Source: Lepidurus packardi
Lineage: Eukaryota; Arthropoda; Branchiopoda; Notostraca; Triopsidae
NCBI GenBank assembly: GCA_023053545.1
Contig: JAKZAN010000159.1
Location: 1 to 64,000, forward strand
Reading direction: 5' to 3'
Length of the DNA stretch: 64,000 bases
The notes under the pieces are model-generated. The model searched no databases. It had not been told where the DNA came from and worked only from the letters and a program-made list of their open reading frames with translations. Positions 11,635 to 22,710 of this stretch are shown here, in pieces. The number at the start of each line of letters is the position of its first letter. Position 1 is the first letter of the stretch. The position numbers and the translations under genes are program-made.

Positions 11635-11772
11635 TCACTGGGAGGACTGGCAACGCAGGAGAGAAGCAGAAATGGGCTGATATGAGGGTATTACCTTGGA
11701 GTCTTCATCGGTGGTGGTCATTTTGCTGATGGTCTTTTTGGGGTTGGAGTCTATGAGCTTAGCCTTGTGCAT
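11635..11772 (-). CDS. Possible micro-gene, 29 residues
   Basis: ATG at 11772 opens MHKAKLIDSNPKKTISKM, continuing TTTDEDSK up to a good GTAATA donor. A 48-nt intron (11647-11694) with a pyrimidine-rich GTTGCCAG acceptor leads to Ser-Ser-Gln and UGA. An AATAAAATT stretch follows. The splice signals are what make this worth listing; the peptide matches nothing I know. It could also be a remnant or a 5' leader. Confidence 0.32.
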   Translation of the reverse strand: MHKAKLIDSNPKKTISKMTTTDEDSKVIPSYQPISASLLRCQSSQ

Positions 11773-12283
11773 GTGTTAGTGTTTATAGTTATTCTTGGAG
11801 TATTGGAGTGATAATAATAATTATAAAATGTTAGGTAATTGTTATCGACATAGAGCCAAGGACCATACTGTTTATTGTGAATAGAAAAAACTAGTGAATA
11901 AGTGGATATTTGGAAAATGAAGGGAAATAAAATAGATGATCGTGATGTCGTGTTAGTGTTTTAAAGGTGATAGTTTTTGTTGAGGGGATTTAGAAGATCA
12001 GAGTTGTCTGATTAAGAATCGGGGGTTTTCCATCTCGAATCTGGCAAACATATTATTTTATAATATACTCAAGAACCAACAATCACTTATCGTCAGATCC
12101 TGTGATTCTGAATACAAAATAGCACAGAACCACCTACAATATGGATGATTCTTGTCGGTATCGGGTCGCCAGCTTTATTGTAGGGGTTAGGACTCAGCAA
12201 AACACACTGTTTCTACTTGGTTTCTCCCAATTCTATACATACCTCTGACGTATTTTGCCCAGAGTCTTGGAAATTCAGACACA

Positions 12284-12342
12284 TGTATATACTGCATCGG
12301 TGGTTTAGTGGCAGAATTCTAGCCTTCCAAGCTGTATATACT
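12284..12342 (+). pseudogene. 5' half of tRNA-Gly(UCC) between 10-bp direct repeats
   Basis: Bases 12294-12332 match a eukaryotic tRNA-Gly from position 1 (GCATCGGTGGTTTAGTGG) through the D arm and the anticodon loop, with anticodon TCC, and stop just 3' of the loop. No T arm or acceptor 3' strand follows. The fragment is bracketed by TGTATATACT at 12284-12293 and 12333-12342, which looks like a target-site duplication. It cannot be a functional tRNA. Confidence 0.8.
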
Positions 12343-12640
12343 CGGAAGAAGAGCATTATAAGTCCAACACTCCACAAAACAGATAAAGAAACTCAAATTA
12401 TATTTTGACTACACATCGACCAAAAGAAGGTAGTCCCTTTCTGTTGTATTCGCCTTAGAAGATAACGGAAGAGCCTATAAATATATTTTGTGTCGTCTGT
12501 CTTTATCATTACGATCTTTCACCCACAATCTATTATACCCAAAATTAATCAGGCAGCACCTATGGCCCAAAAACACAAAGAACAACACTGTCGTTTTTGA
12601 ATACTCCGTATAACTAATTTGGATCTAACTTAATCACAAT

Positions 12641-14260
12641 ATGGAGCCCGTTGCCCAGGATTTCACCATCGCTGACGATAAGGGTGGCAAACAGCTGCTC
12701 CTCAGAAGCAAGATCGGCACCTATGCTCTAGATGCCTATACTAACACTCTCCAAGATGCCCCCAATACACGTCTCTTTCCTGATCAGACCACTCATATCG
12801 TACAGTCCCGATCAGGAACTCTCCTAGTCGCAGCTTCCCAAAGAAAGGTCGTCGCTGTTGACTTGACGAACAACAGTACGGTCTACTCGGGCGATTACAC
12901 CTTCATCTACGTCGTGGCTCTCTCCCCGTGCTAGCGTTTTGTGCAGATCTTTGACAAAACAGACATGGTTCAGGGCAAAACCAAACTCTTTAATGCAACC
13001 AACTTCCAGCTTGTTGCCTCTTTCGATGAGAACGGCACGACCAACTTTATAACAAAGGAGAACTACCCACTGCTAAAGTTCACGTCCGACGACAAGTTGA
13101 TGTTCCGGTATAATAACAAGACCATAGAAGTCTACGACACCAGCGCAGCAAACCAAATCAAGCAGATCGGTACCCTCGATTCCGGTCTGATTGACTTCTT
13201 CACACTGTCCAAAGTGTCGAAGAGCGATGACTATATGCTTTCTGCTTTCCATCTAGATAAGAAGACGAAGCAGGGGAAGTTCTACCTCTACAGCCAATCA
13301 TCAATGGAAAAGCCATTCTACGTCAAGAACATTGATAAAGCCGAAGAAATCAAAGTCAAGTTCAGTCCTAGCTGTCATGACTTCCTGATTGAGCTGCAGA
13401 CTTACTTTGATCCAACTGGCAAGTCTTACTACGGATAATATGGACTTTATTTCTTCAAGGCAAAAGAAAGAAAGCTTTATCAAGTCAAAACATATGAAGG
13501 ACCTATCCATGACTTCAACTGGGACCCTGAAGGACAGCGTTTTATCGTAATCAGTGGATTCATGCCTGCAGGTGTAGTCATGTTTAACAACAAGAACGAA
13601 CCTATCTACGAGTTCGGAAAGTTGCATAAAAATACGATTTGCTGGAGTCCACAAGGAAGGTTCCTGTGTCTGGCTGGGTTCGGCAATCTGAATGGAGACG
13701 TCGATATCTGGGACACATAGATTAACAGAAAGATCGGATAGTGTAAATCTAGCTCTGCTTCTTTGATTGAATGGGCCCCCGATGGCCGGAAGGTACTTTT
13801 ACCCTTTTTATTCATACTAATTTATTTGTTTTGATTCCTGTAGTTTGTGACTGCGATCGTGACACCTCGCCTCAGAGTCGATAATCGTTACAAAGTGTTC
13901 GCCTACACGGGAACCCTGCTCAAGACTTTTGATATGAGTCATACAGAGCTGTATGAAGTACAATGGCGCAAGGACGACAACCCTAAGTATGCTGAAAAGA
14001 GAGGAATCAGTCCAAATCGAAAGCTAATTGACCTGACAAAGAATAACCAGGAAAAGAAATTCTTCAGACCCATGGGCGATAGTATCGTTTCAGAGATTCT
14101 TAAGGTTGAGCATAAGACAGAAGGCAGAGTGCTGAATAAGAATGAGACCTTCGGAGCCCCGACAAACAAACCAGTCCTAAAACCAGGCCAGCACCCAGAC
14201 GATGTGGAGAAACCTAAGAAGAAAAAGAAGAAGAAGAAGGAAGGAGAGTTTGACATTTGA
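12641..14260 (+). CDS. EIF2A: Eukaryotic translation initiation factor 2A
   Basis: A protein of 522 residues with a single 51-nt intron (13793-13843). eIF2A is a WD-type beta-propeller that can deliver initiator tRNA to 40S subunits independently of eIF2. The order of blades is characteristic: KPFYVKNIDKAEEIKVKFSP, then IHDFNWDPEGQRFIVISGFM PA-type blade, KNTICWSPQGRFLCLAGFGN, LNGDVDIWDT and EWAPDGRK, followed after the intron by TAIVTPRLRVDNRYKVF. The C-terminus ends in a poly-Lys stretch encoded by AAG repeats. Internal TAGs (for example after ALSPC) are read as Glu. Confident identification. Confidence 0.95.
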
Positions 14261-14378
14261 TCAATCAACTGAGTATCGGGATACAAAATACAAAAGACTA
14301 GTTGCGGGGAAACAAAACACATTATCCATTTTATTAGAGTCAGAACTAAAAGATGTTGGGTTCAACTGACTCTTTGTC

Positions 14379-14717
14379 TCAGGGTTGTTAGGCTTGTTTT
14401 TTTAGTTGTTCACGAGTCATGCCTTTCGGCTCATCACATCTTGCGCAAGGATTTTGGGTAAGAGGGTTCCCCGCACCACATATCTGGCATCTCCAGATAT
14501 CTTCTTCCTATTCAGAATCCTCACCAATCTTAACTCCCTTCCCTCTAGGAAAGTTATTCATGGGTTTTTCCTTCGCATCCTCTTACTTCACCTTTTGTTT
14601 TTTCTGATTTTCAGTTTTTGTCTTCTTGGCGACTATAACTTGAGTGCCCCCAGATCGGATGGCACGGGCTCCTCCTCCCCTGCCTGTATTGCCTGTTCCT
14701 TTGGGTTTGTCTTCCAT
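14379..14717 (-). CDS. RanBP2-type zinc-finger protein, small
   Basis: A 112-residue protein. After a Gly/Lys-rich N-terminus (MEDKPKGTGNTGRGGGARAI) and an acidic stretch comes one RanBP2/Npl4 zinc finger, IWRCQICGAGNPL then ten residues to CARC, with the diagnostic Trp and the C-x2-C-x10-C-x2-C spacing. These fingers bind single-stranded RNA or ubiquitin. The start at 14717 is the first good Met. The same frame is open upstream to about 14804, ending near a TATATAG acceptor, so a 5' exon could be missing. Confidence 0.8.
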
Positions 14718-14878
14718 TATTTCCTGACTAATCTGCTTTAGCTTTGGCAGACTATATAAAAAAGGTGGGACTTGGTATGAATATGGATGTACTAGCTCAT
14801 ACAATGCGTTGGGGGTTTAAAATAGATAAATAAAAAAGGGAGCTGTCTCATCATTCGTCATTCCCAGGATATCTAGGC

Positions 14879-15683
14879 TCAGTGATAGACCGGTGCATTC
14901 TCTAAACCGAATAAATACATATAGAAATAATAGATATTTGCTTAGCTTGTTACCTTGCTGTTACGTAGATTAACTATTCCTATGCTCTCGATACTCTTTA
15001 CCTTCCTGTCGATGCTCTGGAAATAGGGAAACTTCACCATTCGGTTCTTGACTCTGCGTGTTTCCTCAAATAGCTCTTCCTGTTTTTTGTGGTCGAGTGG
15101 GGAGGACTGCGTCATTATGCGCTTTACGATCCATCCATTTTGCTAGTTGATCTTGCGGTAGTGGTCCTTTTGGAGATAGTAACTGTTGTGGTGTTCCTTT
15201 TTGCGGTATTCCTAATTTCCGTAGACCATGAATTATGTGCAGATAAGAGTTGGTTAGCATGTGGGATTACTTCACTCTAGTTTTTCCTGGCAGAGATATG
15301 TACAAGTGCTTAGAATAGTTTGCCATTGCCTTCCAGGATTTATTTCTTGCGTTCTAGAGAGTCAGGACAAGCCATGTGAAGGAATTATTATGATTTTTAA
15401 TGTAATTATCGGGAGCTGGATACATTTTCGATGGAATTGCCTGTTCTTCTCCTGTCACCTGTCAAACGATAGAAATAGTGGGTATGTGCTGATTGTATAT
15501 GGTATGGATTCTTTCTACCTTAAACTAATTGAAGACGGTGGAGTAGTTCTTGTCGTTGGAGAACTCCCGCGACTTCTTGCAGGATATTTCCTTGAGACGT
15601 TCGAGGTGTTTCCTGTAGACCATTTTGCGGACTGCAAAGTCATTGATCTTGCACCCTTCGACACTGTACCTGTTGTGATTCAT
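14879..15683 (-). CDS. CFAP97-domain-like protein
   Basis: Four exons join in phase (introns 15452-15518, 15354-15423 and 15212-15270). Exon 2 is only 28 nt. The protein is about 200 residues and strongly basic: MNHNRYSVEGCKINDFAVRK, RKKEILEGNGKLFEALVHIS, EYRKKEHHNSYYLQKDHYRK, NGWIVKRIMTQSSP. The pattern of a basic helix, E-x-N-x-x-L-x-x-x-L-x-x-I, then K-I-N-x-x-N-x-x-I-x-x-R-I matches the CFAP97/Hemingway (KIAA1430) family found in ciliated cells. The C-terminal 40 residues are uncertain: another intron (GTAAAGAG...GTAACAG) may end the gene differently. Confidence 0.7.
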
Positions 15684-15895
15684 GCAGTTTGTCGGCTCTC
15701 GATTGTCGGGATTTCAGGTTCTAACTACTATTTACCCTCTAATTAGACACTAAAAAATCAATTACACCATTAGTTTCAAACTGCTTTCCCAATATTGGTT
15801 GACAGATTTTCCCTTTTTATATCTGATATTTTATGGGTTTGTTCCCGAATAAATAGAGGTATTCATTTAATATAGAAAACTAACAACTAAACACA

Positions 15896-17293
15896 ATGTT
15901 GAAAAAACCTACAAACGACAGGCGCAGGAAACTCGCCAAGTATATGAAGGCAGTCCGCAAGACAGCCACTCCTAAACGCAGGGAGCACTACGACCTTGAG
16001 GTCACCGAGTCCCGCCAAGGTGTAAAATAGTAAGGAGAACAAGAGTAGGCTCAGGATATCGAAGTCAAGTAGGAGCAGTCATAAGAGCCAGAAAATGATA
16101 ACCAGGTTTGGCATGACTCGGATGATGAAAACAATGTAGATCTTGACGCACGCAATTTCCTCAAAAAACTCAAAGATGTCAAGCACAACCCAGAAGAGCA
16201 AACCATTGATCAATCTACCTACGAGTCCAGACTAAGAGACTTCCATAGTAAAAGGCTCTCCAAGCAATTCACGTCTTGGGCAAAGGAAGGAGAAGCTGAA
16301 CCCGAGCGTGATTACGAGGACTACATCAATCAATAAGACTTGCTCGATGGAAAACAGTATAAAAGCCAACAGTTCGAACTCAACTACTTGGCTAAAAGTC
16401 AGAAAAAGCACGACTCTGTGGTCAGCCAGATCGCCTGGAAAAACAAAGTATTGTTTTCAGCAGGTCTCGATAAAACCCTCCGCATCTGGTCATTAGACGA
16501 AAATAGACCCAACTTCGACCACACCCTGATCCAAGAGAAGTCCGTGTACTTCCAGAACATGCCTCTCACCGGATGCATCAACATTGACAGGAAGCTGTAT
16601 CTCCCTACTCTCCGCAAGAACTTTGCCATTTTCGATGTGTAAAAGTGCACTTCTGAACTCATTACTTGTCCTTTCCTCAAGGACGATTACCAAAGCTACC
16701 GTAACTTGCGTGCAAATAGCAAGTATGTGGGAATCTTCTCCAAAAATAAGTTGGGGCTTCTCAATCACAACAATCAGTTTGTTGGTGAGCTTCAAGCTAA
16801 TGAGGAGATTGTTGATGCCGTTATCACTTAGGACGAAATTATGGGTATCACAAAAGAGGCTGTTTACACTTGGAGCCTCAAAAAGATGCGTGTGATTGAT
16901 GTGTCCAGACAGGGTCTCAACAATACCTGCATGCATCTGCATCGTGACTCCGGCCTTCTGGCTATTGGTACCCGTTCAGGCGTGGCCTACCTGCATAGAC
17001 ACCTCAAACCAGGACCCTTGGGTGAGGCTCAGAAAGAAGTCGACAACTTGGTGACAGCAATCACAGGTCTGTCCTCAAATCCCTCAGGCTCATTATTAGC
17101 AGTGTACTCAAAATGGAAGAGGAACGCTGTACGTCTTGTGGACACGAGTACGAACAAGGTGGTGTCAACATGGCCGAGCATGCACACGAAGCTGAACTAC
17201 GCGACAAGCGTGTAGTTCAACAGCAATGGCGAGTATCTGGGAGTGGGAGGGACACACGGAGGAGTAAGCGTGTACAAGTTCGTGGCCTGCTGA
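15896..17293 (+). CDS. UTP18: UTP18, U3 snoRNP / SSU processome WD protein
   Basis: Intronless, 465 residues. The N-terminal 120 residues are charged and disordered with many UAR=Glu codons, as in UTP18 from other eukaryotes. The WD40 propeller begins near residue 165 (WKNKVLFSAGLDKTLRIWSL), with the segment LPTLRKNFAIFDV and the late blades AITGLSSNPSGSLLAVYSKW, RLVDTSTNKVVSTWPS and SNGEYLGVGGTHGGVSVYKF. UTP18 acts in the nucleolus in early 18S rRNA processing and contacts the exosome cofactor Mtr4. The final WD repeat ending almost at the stop is also typical. Confidence 0.92.
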
Positions 17294-18579
17294 TGGATGT
17301 TGTCTATGCGCACTTTATAGTGGGGAGTCTGTTATTATTTAACTATTCGTAGTGATGAATTATTTAAGCACTAACTAACTGGGGAGGGAATATTATGATG
17401 TCCATTGGAAAGGCAAGGCAGTACCATTTTGGACTATGAATTATGTGTATTATTATATTGGGAGGAGAGCTACTCTTAAGAAGAACAATTATATGCATTA
17501 AATCAATGTCCCAGCGGACCCCAATTGTCCTTGCGAATATATATGCCATGTCTGAGAATTGTGTACAAGTGCCAAAGGTCGCTCACCCATAAATGAAAGG
17601 GAGGGAAAGAGTAAGAAGCAGCAGGAAATTAACAGGATGTCGGGTATTGCAGGGCTGGGAACCAACCAAATCGCATAAAATACTAACTTCTGGGTTGCCG
17701 AAGAATGCGGTCTAAATATCAATTTGGACCTAGTGCGGATAAGTGTATTGTATATTATAATGCGGACGATCAAAATGTTTTAGAAGCTCGAAATCAATAA
17801 TCTTTGATTGAACTAAATATCCAGATCAAAATGCGATATATATATATATAATACTGAGGTATGGACCTCTACTGACATACATACATATATATAATATATA
17901 AGACTACATCCCTTTTTGCTCTCGCCCCCAATTTCTACTTGCGCATAAGAAATAATATCGATAACTATCGTCACCAATATTGGCATTCCGTCCTATCTTT
18001 TATTCCCCTCTCTCTCCCTTCATGGTTGTTTTTGTTCTGCCCAAACAATATTTGATCTTCACGATCCTCATTCGATTTAATATTGCTACTAATTTTATCT
18101 ATAGCTATGCCACACACTCCCTAAAAAATACTCTTCTCTAAAATCCCTCTCTTTCCTCCTTGACGCCAGCGCCTCCCAGAGCCCCAGACTTAGAGGCTAG
18201 GAAACATCCTTTCAACTATATATTTTATTTTTACTATCAACTTATCGGCAGGCATCACATATTTCACCCACCCATCTCCACATTGTACCCACGCCATCGA
18301 CTCCCATACTGTCTGTGTCATGCCTGACTTTCACAGAGCCATTCTGAAAGGCACTTGCCCCCTCTCCCACTACAAACTGGTTCTGTTGCACTCTCACTCT
18401 ACATCTGGAGCCAGACTCCCTTTTGGATGAGTGCCTTGCTAGTAATTCATACTGATAGATTAACCAATGTTGTTTAAATAAAATATGAATGCCACACCTT
18501 CATATAAATTATTAAGTAATGCGTTCCGGTAAGTTCTGGCTCTTGCACGGCCTACGCCTCCGTCTCTTCGCCGTCATGT
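17294..18579. other. Spacer between convergent genes, about 1.3 kb
   Basis: AT-rich with a (TA)n run near 17835. Around 18090-18425 is a C/T-rich stretch in which all three + strand frames stay open, so no one frame can be preferred. It may hold an exon of an unrecognised small gene. No RNA gene is recognised. Confidence 0.45.
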
Positions 18580-19356
18580 TCAGTAAAAGTGATGGTACAT
18601 CTGCCTCAACATGTCGTAGTACATAGGGTTCATCCCTTGTGAGTAGTAAAAGTCCATTACTTGCTCCCTATAAAAGGGGTAATGGTATTCGGGCACCTAC
18701 GTACTAATGCTCGAACAAACCATAGGCATTGGATTGTAACTGTCGGAATAGATTGATTGTGAATGGGTTGTGCCCTCTACCATCTTGGTCTTGGCAAAGG
18801 TTTGAACCACATCTGGTTCCTGAAGGGGTGAGTGTTCAACCACAGTAGAAGACTGGGGAGAGTACCCAGCCTTCGCCAGAAGAGAGTCGAGGAATTCAAT
18901 GATTCCGTTGAAAGTGGGGCATCTCCGCTCCATCTTCTGGTGGTGACTACGGCACTGGTCAGCAGTACGAGTCTGGAGGTGGTTTGACATCTTCTTGAAG
19001 ATCTTTTCAGACTTACGCTCATTGCGCTTTTGGAAATTGCGTGGGTGGATCAACAGGAACACCTTGTACTGTGCATTCTCCTGGATCGTCCAGTGGCCGA
19101 AACGCTGGTGTTTAAATGTTTCAGCATACTTGAGCTTTCTATTTTTGTAGATGCTCATTTTGAGTTTTCCAGGACGGGCGGGGTGTCGATCCTGGGGAGA
19201 GGGAGTGGTTGAAATGCAACTCTGAGGGTGGGGACGACGGGGCTTAAGAAAAGGCTCCTCTTTTTTGAGTAGAGCAAGGGGAGACGGATCAAGAGGAGTG
19301 GTGTTGGGATGGGACACGTATAAGTTTTCTTCTTCTATTTTAGTGATTTGTTTCAT
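18580..19356 (-). CDS. Myb/SANT-domain protein (SHAQK-like)
   Basis: A single exon of 258 residues. Between about residues 85 and 145 lies one Myb/SANT repeat: FGHWTIQENAQYKVFLLI, a Lys/Arg-rich loop, IFKKMSNHLQ then TRTADQCRSHHQKMER. The last element is the third helix with the R-S-H-x-Q-K signature of single-repeat (SHAQKYF-type) Myb factors. Flanks are Pro/Ser-rich (N-terminal) and Tyr/Met-rich (C-terminal, for example GMNPMYYDMLRQMYHHFY). Likely a DNA-binding regulator in the nucleus; targets are unknown. Confidence 0.83.
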
Positions 19357-21167
19357 GGGTTTTAATTGGACTGGAAAAGCTGAGAATGTCCAATGCTTTG
19401 ATGGAGGATGGGTGGTGTTGTTTTTAATATTTAATATTTATAATAGAGGGTGTGGGTTGTCGAAGCCTTTAGAATTGGGGGTCGTGAAGGTATGGACCGT
19501 GCTTAAACACCAAGTATAAAGCTATGCCTATTGAATCTGTATTTTCGATTGCGAACATCATGGAAGAGGTTATTGTCTTTTAATTTACAAAAAATGAGGG
19601 ATGCCTCCATCCATTGTCCATAGCTAAAACACCTATTGGTTCCATCATTGACTGTTCAGTCTTTCAAGATCGGCTCTACCAAAAATACATCTCTTCCGAA
19701 AATAAACCCAATTTGTCTGATCCACGATGAGCGATGCCCCAGCGTAGTATGTCCTGATCGGGCCCCAGAACTGGAGCCTCCCCCGAACACCACCCTAGAT
19801 TTCTATCAATTATATTATCGTATCCTTCTGTGGATTCGAGTTTCCCCTAATAAATCAGTCTAATATTAACACAAATTAGAAAATAAAATCGAATTTACCG
19901 AGATAGCTTGATATTCACTACTCACAAAAATCATATAATCAAAAACACTTACTCTGGCCCACTTCGATCTGTCGAGTCACAACCTGTGGTCAGAGCCAGT
20001 AGCCAGCCTCATGTTCTACGTGCAGCCTCTAGCTCATATCGCACGAACCAATGTTCTGAGGCTCCTTTTCTCCGTGCAGGGTATGGGGTTGATTTAAGGT
20101 AATGTGTTGGATGAGGTCATTAATTGATGGAGGACTGATAAATGCCAGCACTGGCTAATTAAGCCATGCGGGCATCGTCGCGACCAAATCACCGATAACG
20201 AGAGGATGTGGGATACAAAGAAAACCGTGAAAATAGGAGTTGGGAAGTTATTAAAAAATACGTGTGTGTGTTTTTCGATGGAACAACAACACCTTAGTTT
20301 ACGTCGCCGTATGTTATCCTTTTTTAGATATGCATATCCGTATATATTTTTAATTGAATAAAGCACAAAGGAATAATGTAGTATTATAACTAAAATCCTA
20401 ACCATGGGCATCCATGCTGTTATGGAACTTATATAAAAATCATGAATATATATGCATGTAGTTAGAATATACATGGGCTTTCAATCGCGAATTCCAAATT
20501 GACTGTTTTTTGGAACAGCCCATTGTGTGTGAGATGTGATGAACATATGCATATGCATCTGCATCTGGGATCACTTTGGGAGGAACCCCGAGCACTCCAT
20601 TGGGAGGATTGGCACAGTGTATGGGATTGGATTACGAGATGGTCGGTATTCTCAGAAATCGGGGAAGGGGCCAGGCAGTGCAATATGACGATAAGAACCA
20701 TTATATGTGTGTTTTTGCATTTGGTGTATGTATTGGATAAGTCATGGGTCTCAACATTAATTAAGGAACCTAACTCTGATTTTAAATATTAGGATATGTT
20801 TTCTTATAAAATATAAATGATAATGTGTGTTCGCCAGTATGCAATGGCTCCAAATATATGTCAATTTAATCCTTTCTATTCATTTTACCCAAACCTAATC
20901 CGAATATGCTTTTGAGCCCTCCCCTGTTGCCTTTCCGTCCATAATCTTTATTCCTGTGGCCATGTTCTACTCCTCGCAGTTGCCCCGACCCAGCTCCATC
21001 TGTTTGGGCGCCAGGATTCCAGCGTGGCTCTCCAAAGATCGATGCCTAAATTTAGAAACAGTAATCTCATAATCCTTCTACGAACGTTATATTCCCACCC
21101 GAATATTGTCCACTTTTATAAATATTAAGTGGATTCCATCCAATACTCCTCCATAAGCTGTCCAAAT
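19357..21167. other. Long spacer with unassigned open frames
   Basis: About 1.8 kb between divergent genes. Protein-like fragments occur on both strands around 19727-20130: + strand TLAHFDLSSHNLWSEPVASL, and - strand PPSINDLIQHITLNQPHTLH in the overlapping bases. I could not build a spliced model for either. The Trp-rich + frame at 20499-20911 has no ATG near its start. AT-rich between 20150 and 20470 and from 20750 on. The GNAT gene may start further upstream, in this spacer. Confidence 0.4.
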
Positions 21168-22058
21168 ATGTCACAATCTTCCAACTATTAAGTCTGCACA
21201 GCCACCACCAAATAAGAGTTTGACTACTTCGAACAAGTCCAGGTCCCCCTCGGCTGGAACCCTCCCTACTATGTCTCCCCAGTCCTCCAGTCCCTCAATG
21301 CCCCTGGAACTCTCCTTGGAAAACTCCACGGCAAACCAATTGCAACTGTATTATCCATTAAATACTCTGAACACTTCGGGGTAATCGGTATCTACACCGT
21401 ATAGTAGGGGCATCGAGGAAAGGGCTATGGCGTAGAGCTTTTCGCCAAAGCAATGAAGCTTCTTTAGGGTGTTAGCCTGGTTATCATCGAGGCTGAATTT
21501 GCCCAAGTGGCAAACTACTCTAAATGGGGTTTCCGACCAATAGGTCGCACCGTCGCCAGAAGATTCTTCACTCCCCCCGACGTTGACTCTTCTCGTTCCA
21601 CTCAAATCCTGTGTGACAAGAGAGAAATTGACTTTTAATCTATTCTACGCTTTGACAAATCAGCTCTGTCCATTAATCGTGAAGTAAGCCTAAGAAAAGA
21701 GTTCTAGTTGGGCCTCCCCTTCGTGAGCGTGGATCCCCAAGACAGCAAAAAGGTAGTGGGGTTCGGCATCGTGTCTCGGAACCGGCACGGCTACGTTATA
21801 GCGCCGTTGACTGCCCTAAATGCCGAAGTAGCGGAAGACCTACTAAAGTAGATTTGCAGTTCTTTCAAAAATGGAAGAATCGGAAAGAAGCCCGAATAGC
21901 AAGTGCACATGATCAGCTTCTATGGGAACGAAGAGGGTCAGAAGCTGAGTGAGAAGTACTTTTGTGAAGACTACTACTAAATCGTGAGAATGCAAAAAGG
22001 GTCTGGGGAGTTCAATAATAAGCATATCTTTGGAATTTCCAGCCCTGAGAGATGTTGA
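21168..22058 (+). CDS. GNAT family N-acetyltransferase, two-domain
   Basis: A protein of 296 residues from MSQSSNYEVCTATTKEEFDY. The first domain is a GNAT acetyltransferase: FEQVQVPLGWNPPYYV, then IATVLSIKYSEHFGVIGIYT followed by VEEGHRGKGYG, the acetyl-CoA pyrophosphate-binding motif A (R-G-x-G-x-G type), and ANYSKWGF (motif B). The second half (FQLGLPFVSVDP..., KVVGFGIVSRNRHGYVIAPL) resembles the C-terminal YitH/Acetyltransf_18 domain found behind such GNATs in animals and protists. The substrate is unknown. The reading frame is open upstream to about 21050, so a longer N-terminus or an extra exon is possible. Confidence 0.85.
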
Positions 22059-22710
22059 TCACTAATTCAGTTTTTTGCAAAAATATGATGCAACTTATTG
22101 ATCATTTAATAAAAAACAAATCTGATTTAAATCTTAATGGGATTGGATTGAAATGGATTTGATTCAAAGGAGGGCAGAGGAAGAGAGCTAGGAAGTCAGG
22201 CTCTGTCCTGGGGGTGTTGGCGTCGCCTATGCTGATCGACCATGGCGACAGAGTAGTTGCCTTGCATTTTGGGTCAAAACCCATAGTTTTGTGGGAGGTT
22301 GCTCGCTGCCTTTAAAAAAGTATGCATATTGACTAATAAAATCCATATTAGTTCTACTAAACTAATCAACCAGAGACTGAAAAAATATAAAATAATTAAA
22401 ATATTAGGATATATTATAACTACAGAAATATTAACAATATTTAAGACGGCATGTCTATAAATTGCATAGGTCGCCATCAGAATTGATAAGTTAGCTGGCC
22501 CCCTCTGTTCTTATTGGCTGATTCCTAGTTCCTTCATTTAAATTATTATTCATAGAAGGGTTGTTTGTTGCCAGTACTGCAATGACTCCCGCATCTATCC
22601 CACTCCTATCGTCACCCCAAATACTCATCTCATTGGTTTCGACAATATTATTGAGTCACGTTTCTTATATTTCTTCCTGAACTGCTAAATACCCAACACT
22701 CACCCTCGCG
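22059..22710. other. Intergenic, about 650 bp
   Basis: AT-rich spacer between two + strand genes, with no recognisable RNA or repeat. Short - strand frames here look like chance. Confidence 0.55.

Larger units (their letters stand above)
11200..12640. other. Long spacer between divergent genes
   Basis: About 1.4 kb between the ankyrin gene and eIF2A. It contains a possible micro-gene (11635-11772), the tRNA-Gly half with its direct repeats (12284-12342), and otherwise AT-rich DNA. I see nothing else structured. Confidence 0.6.

Noticed and set aside
12284-12342. A functional tRNA-Gly gene
   Set aside because: There is no T arm, no 3' acceptor strand and no sequence that could restore either within 60 bp.
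20499-20911. Trp-rich + strand frame of about 137 codons
   Set aside because: No ATG near the start, unlikely amino-acid composition, and the opposite strand is equally open.
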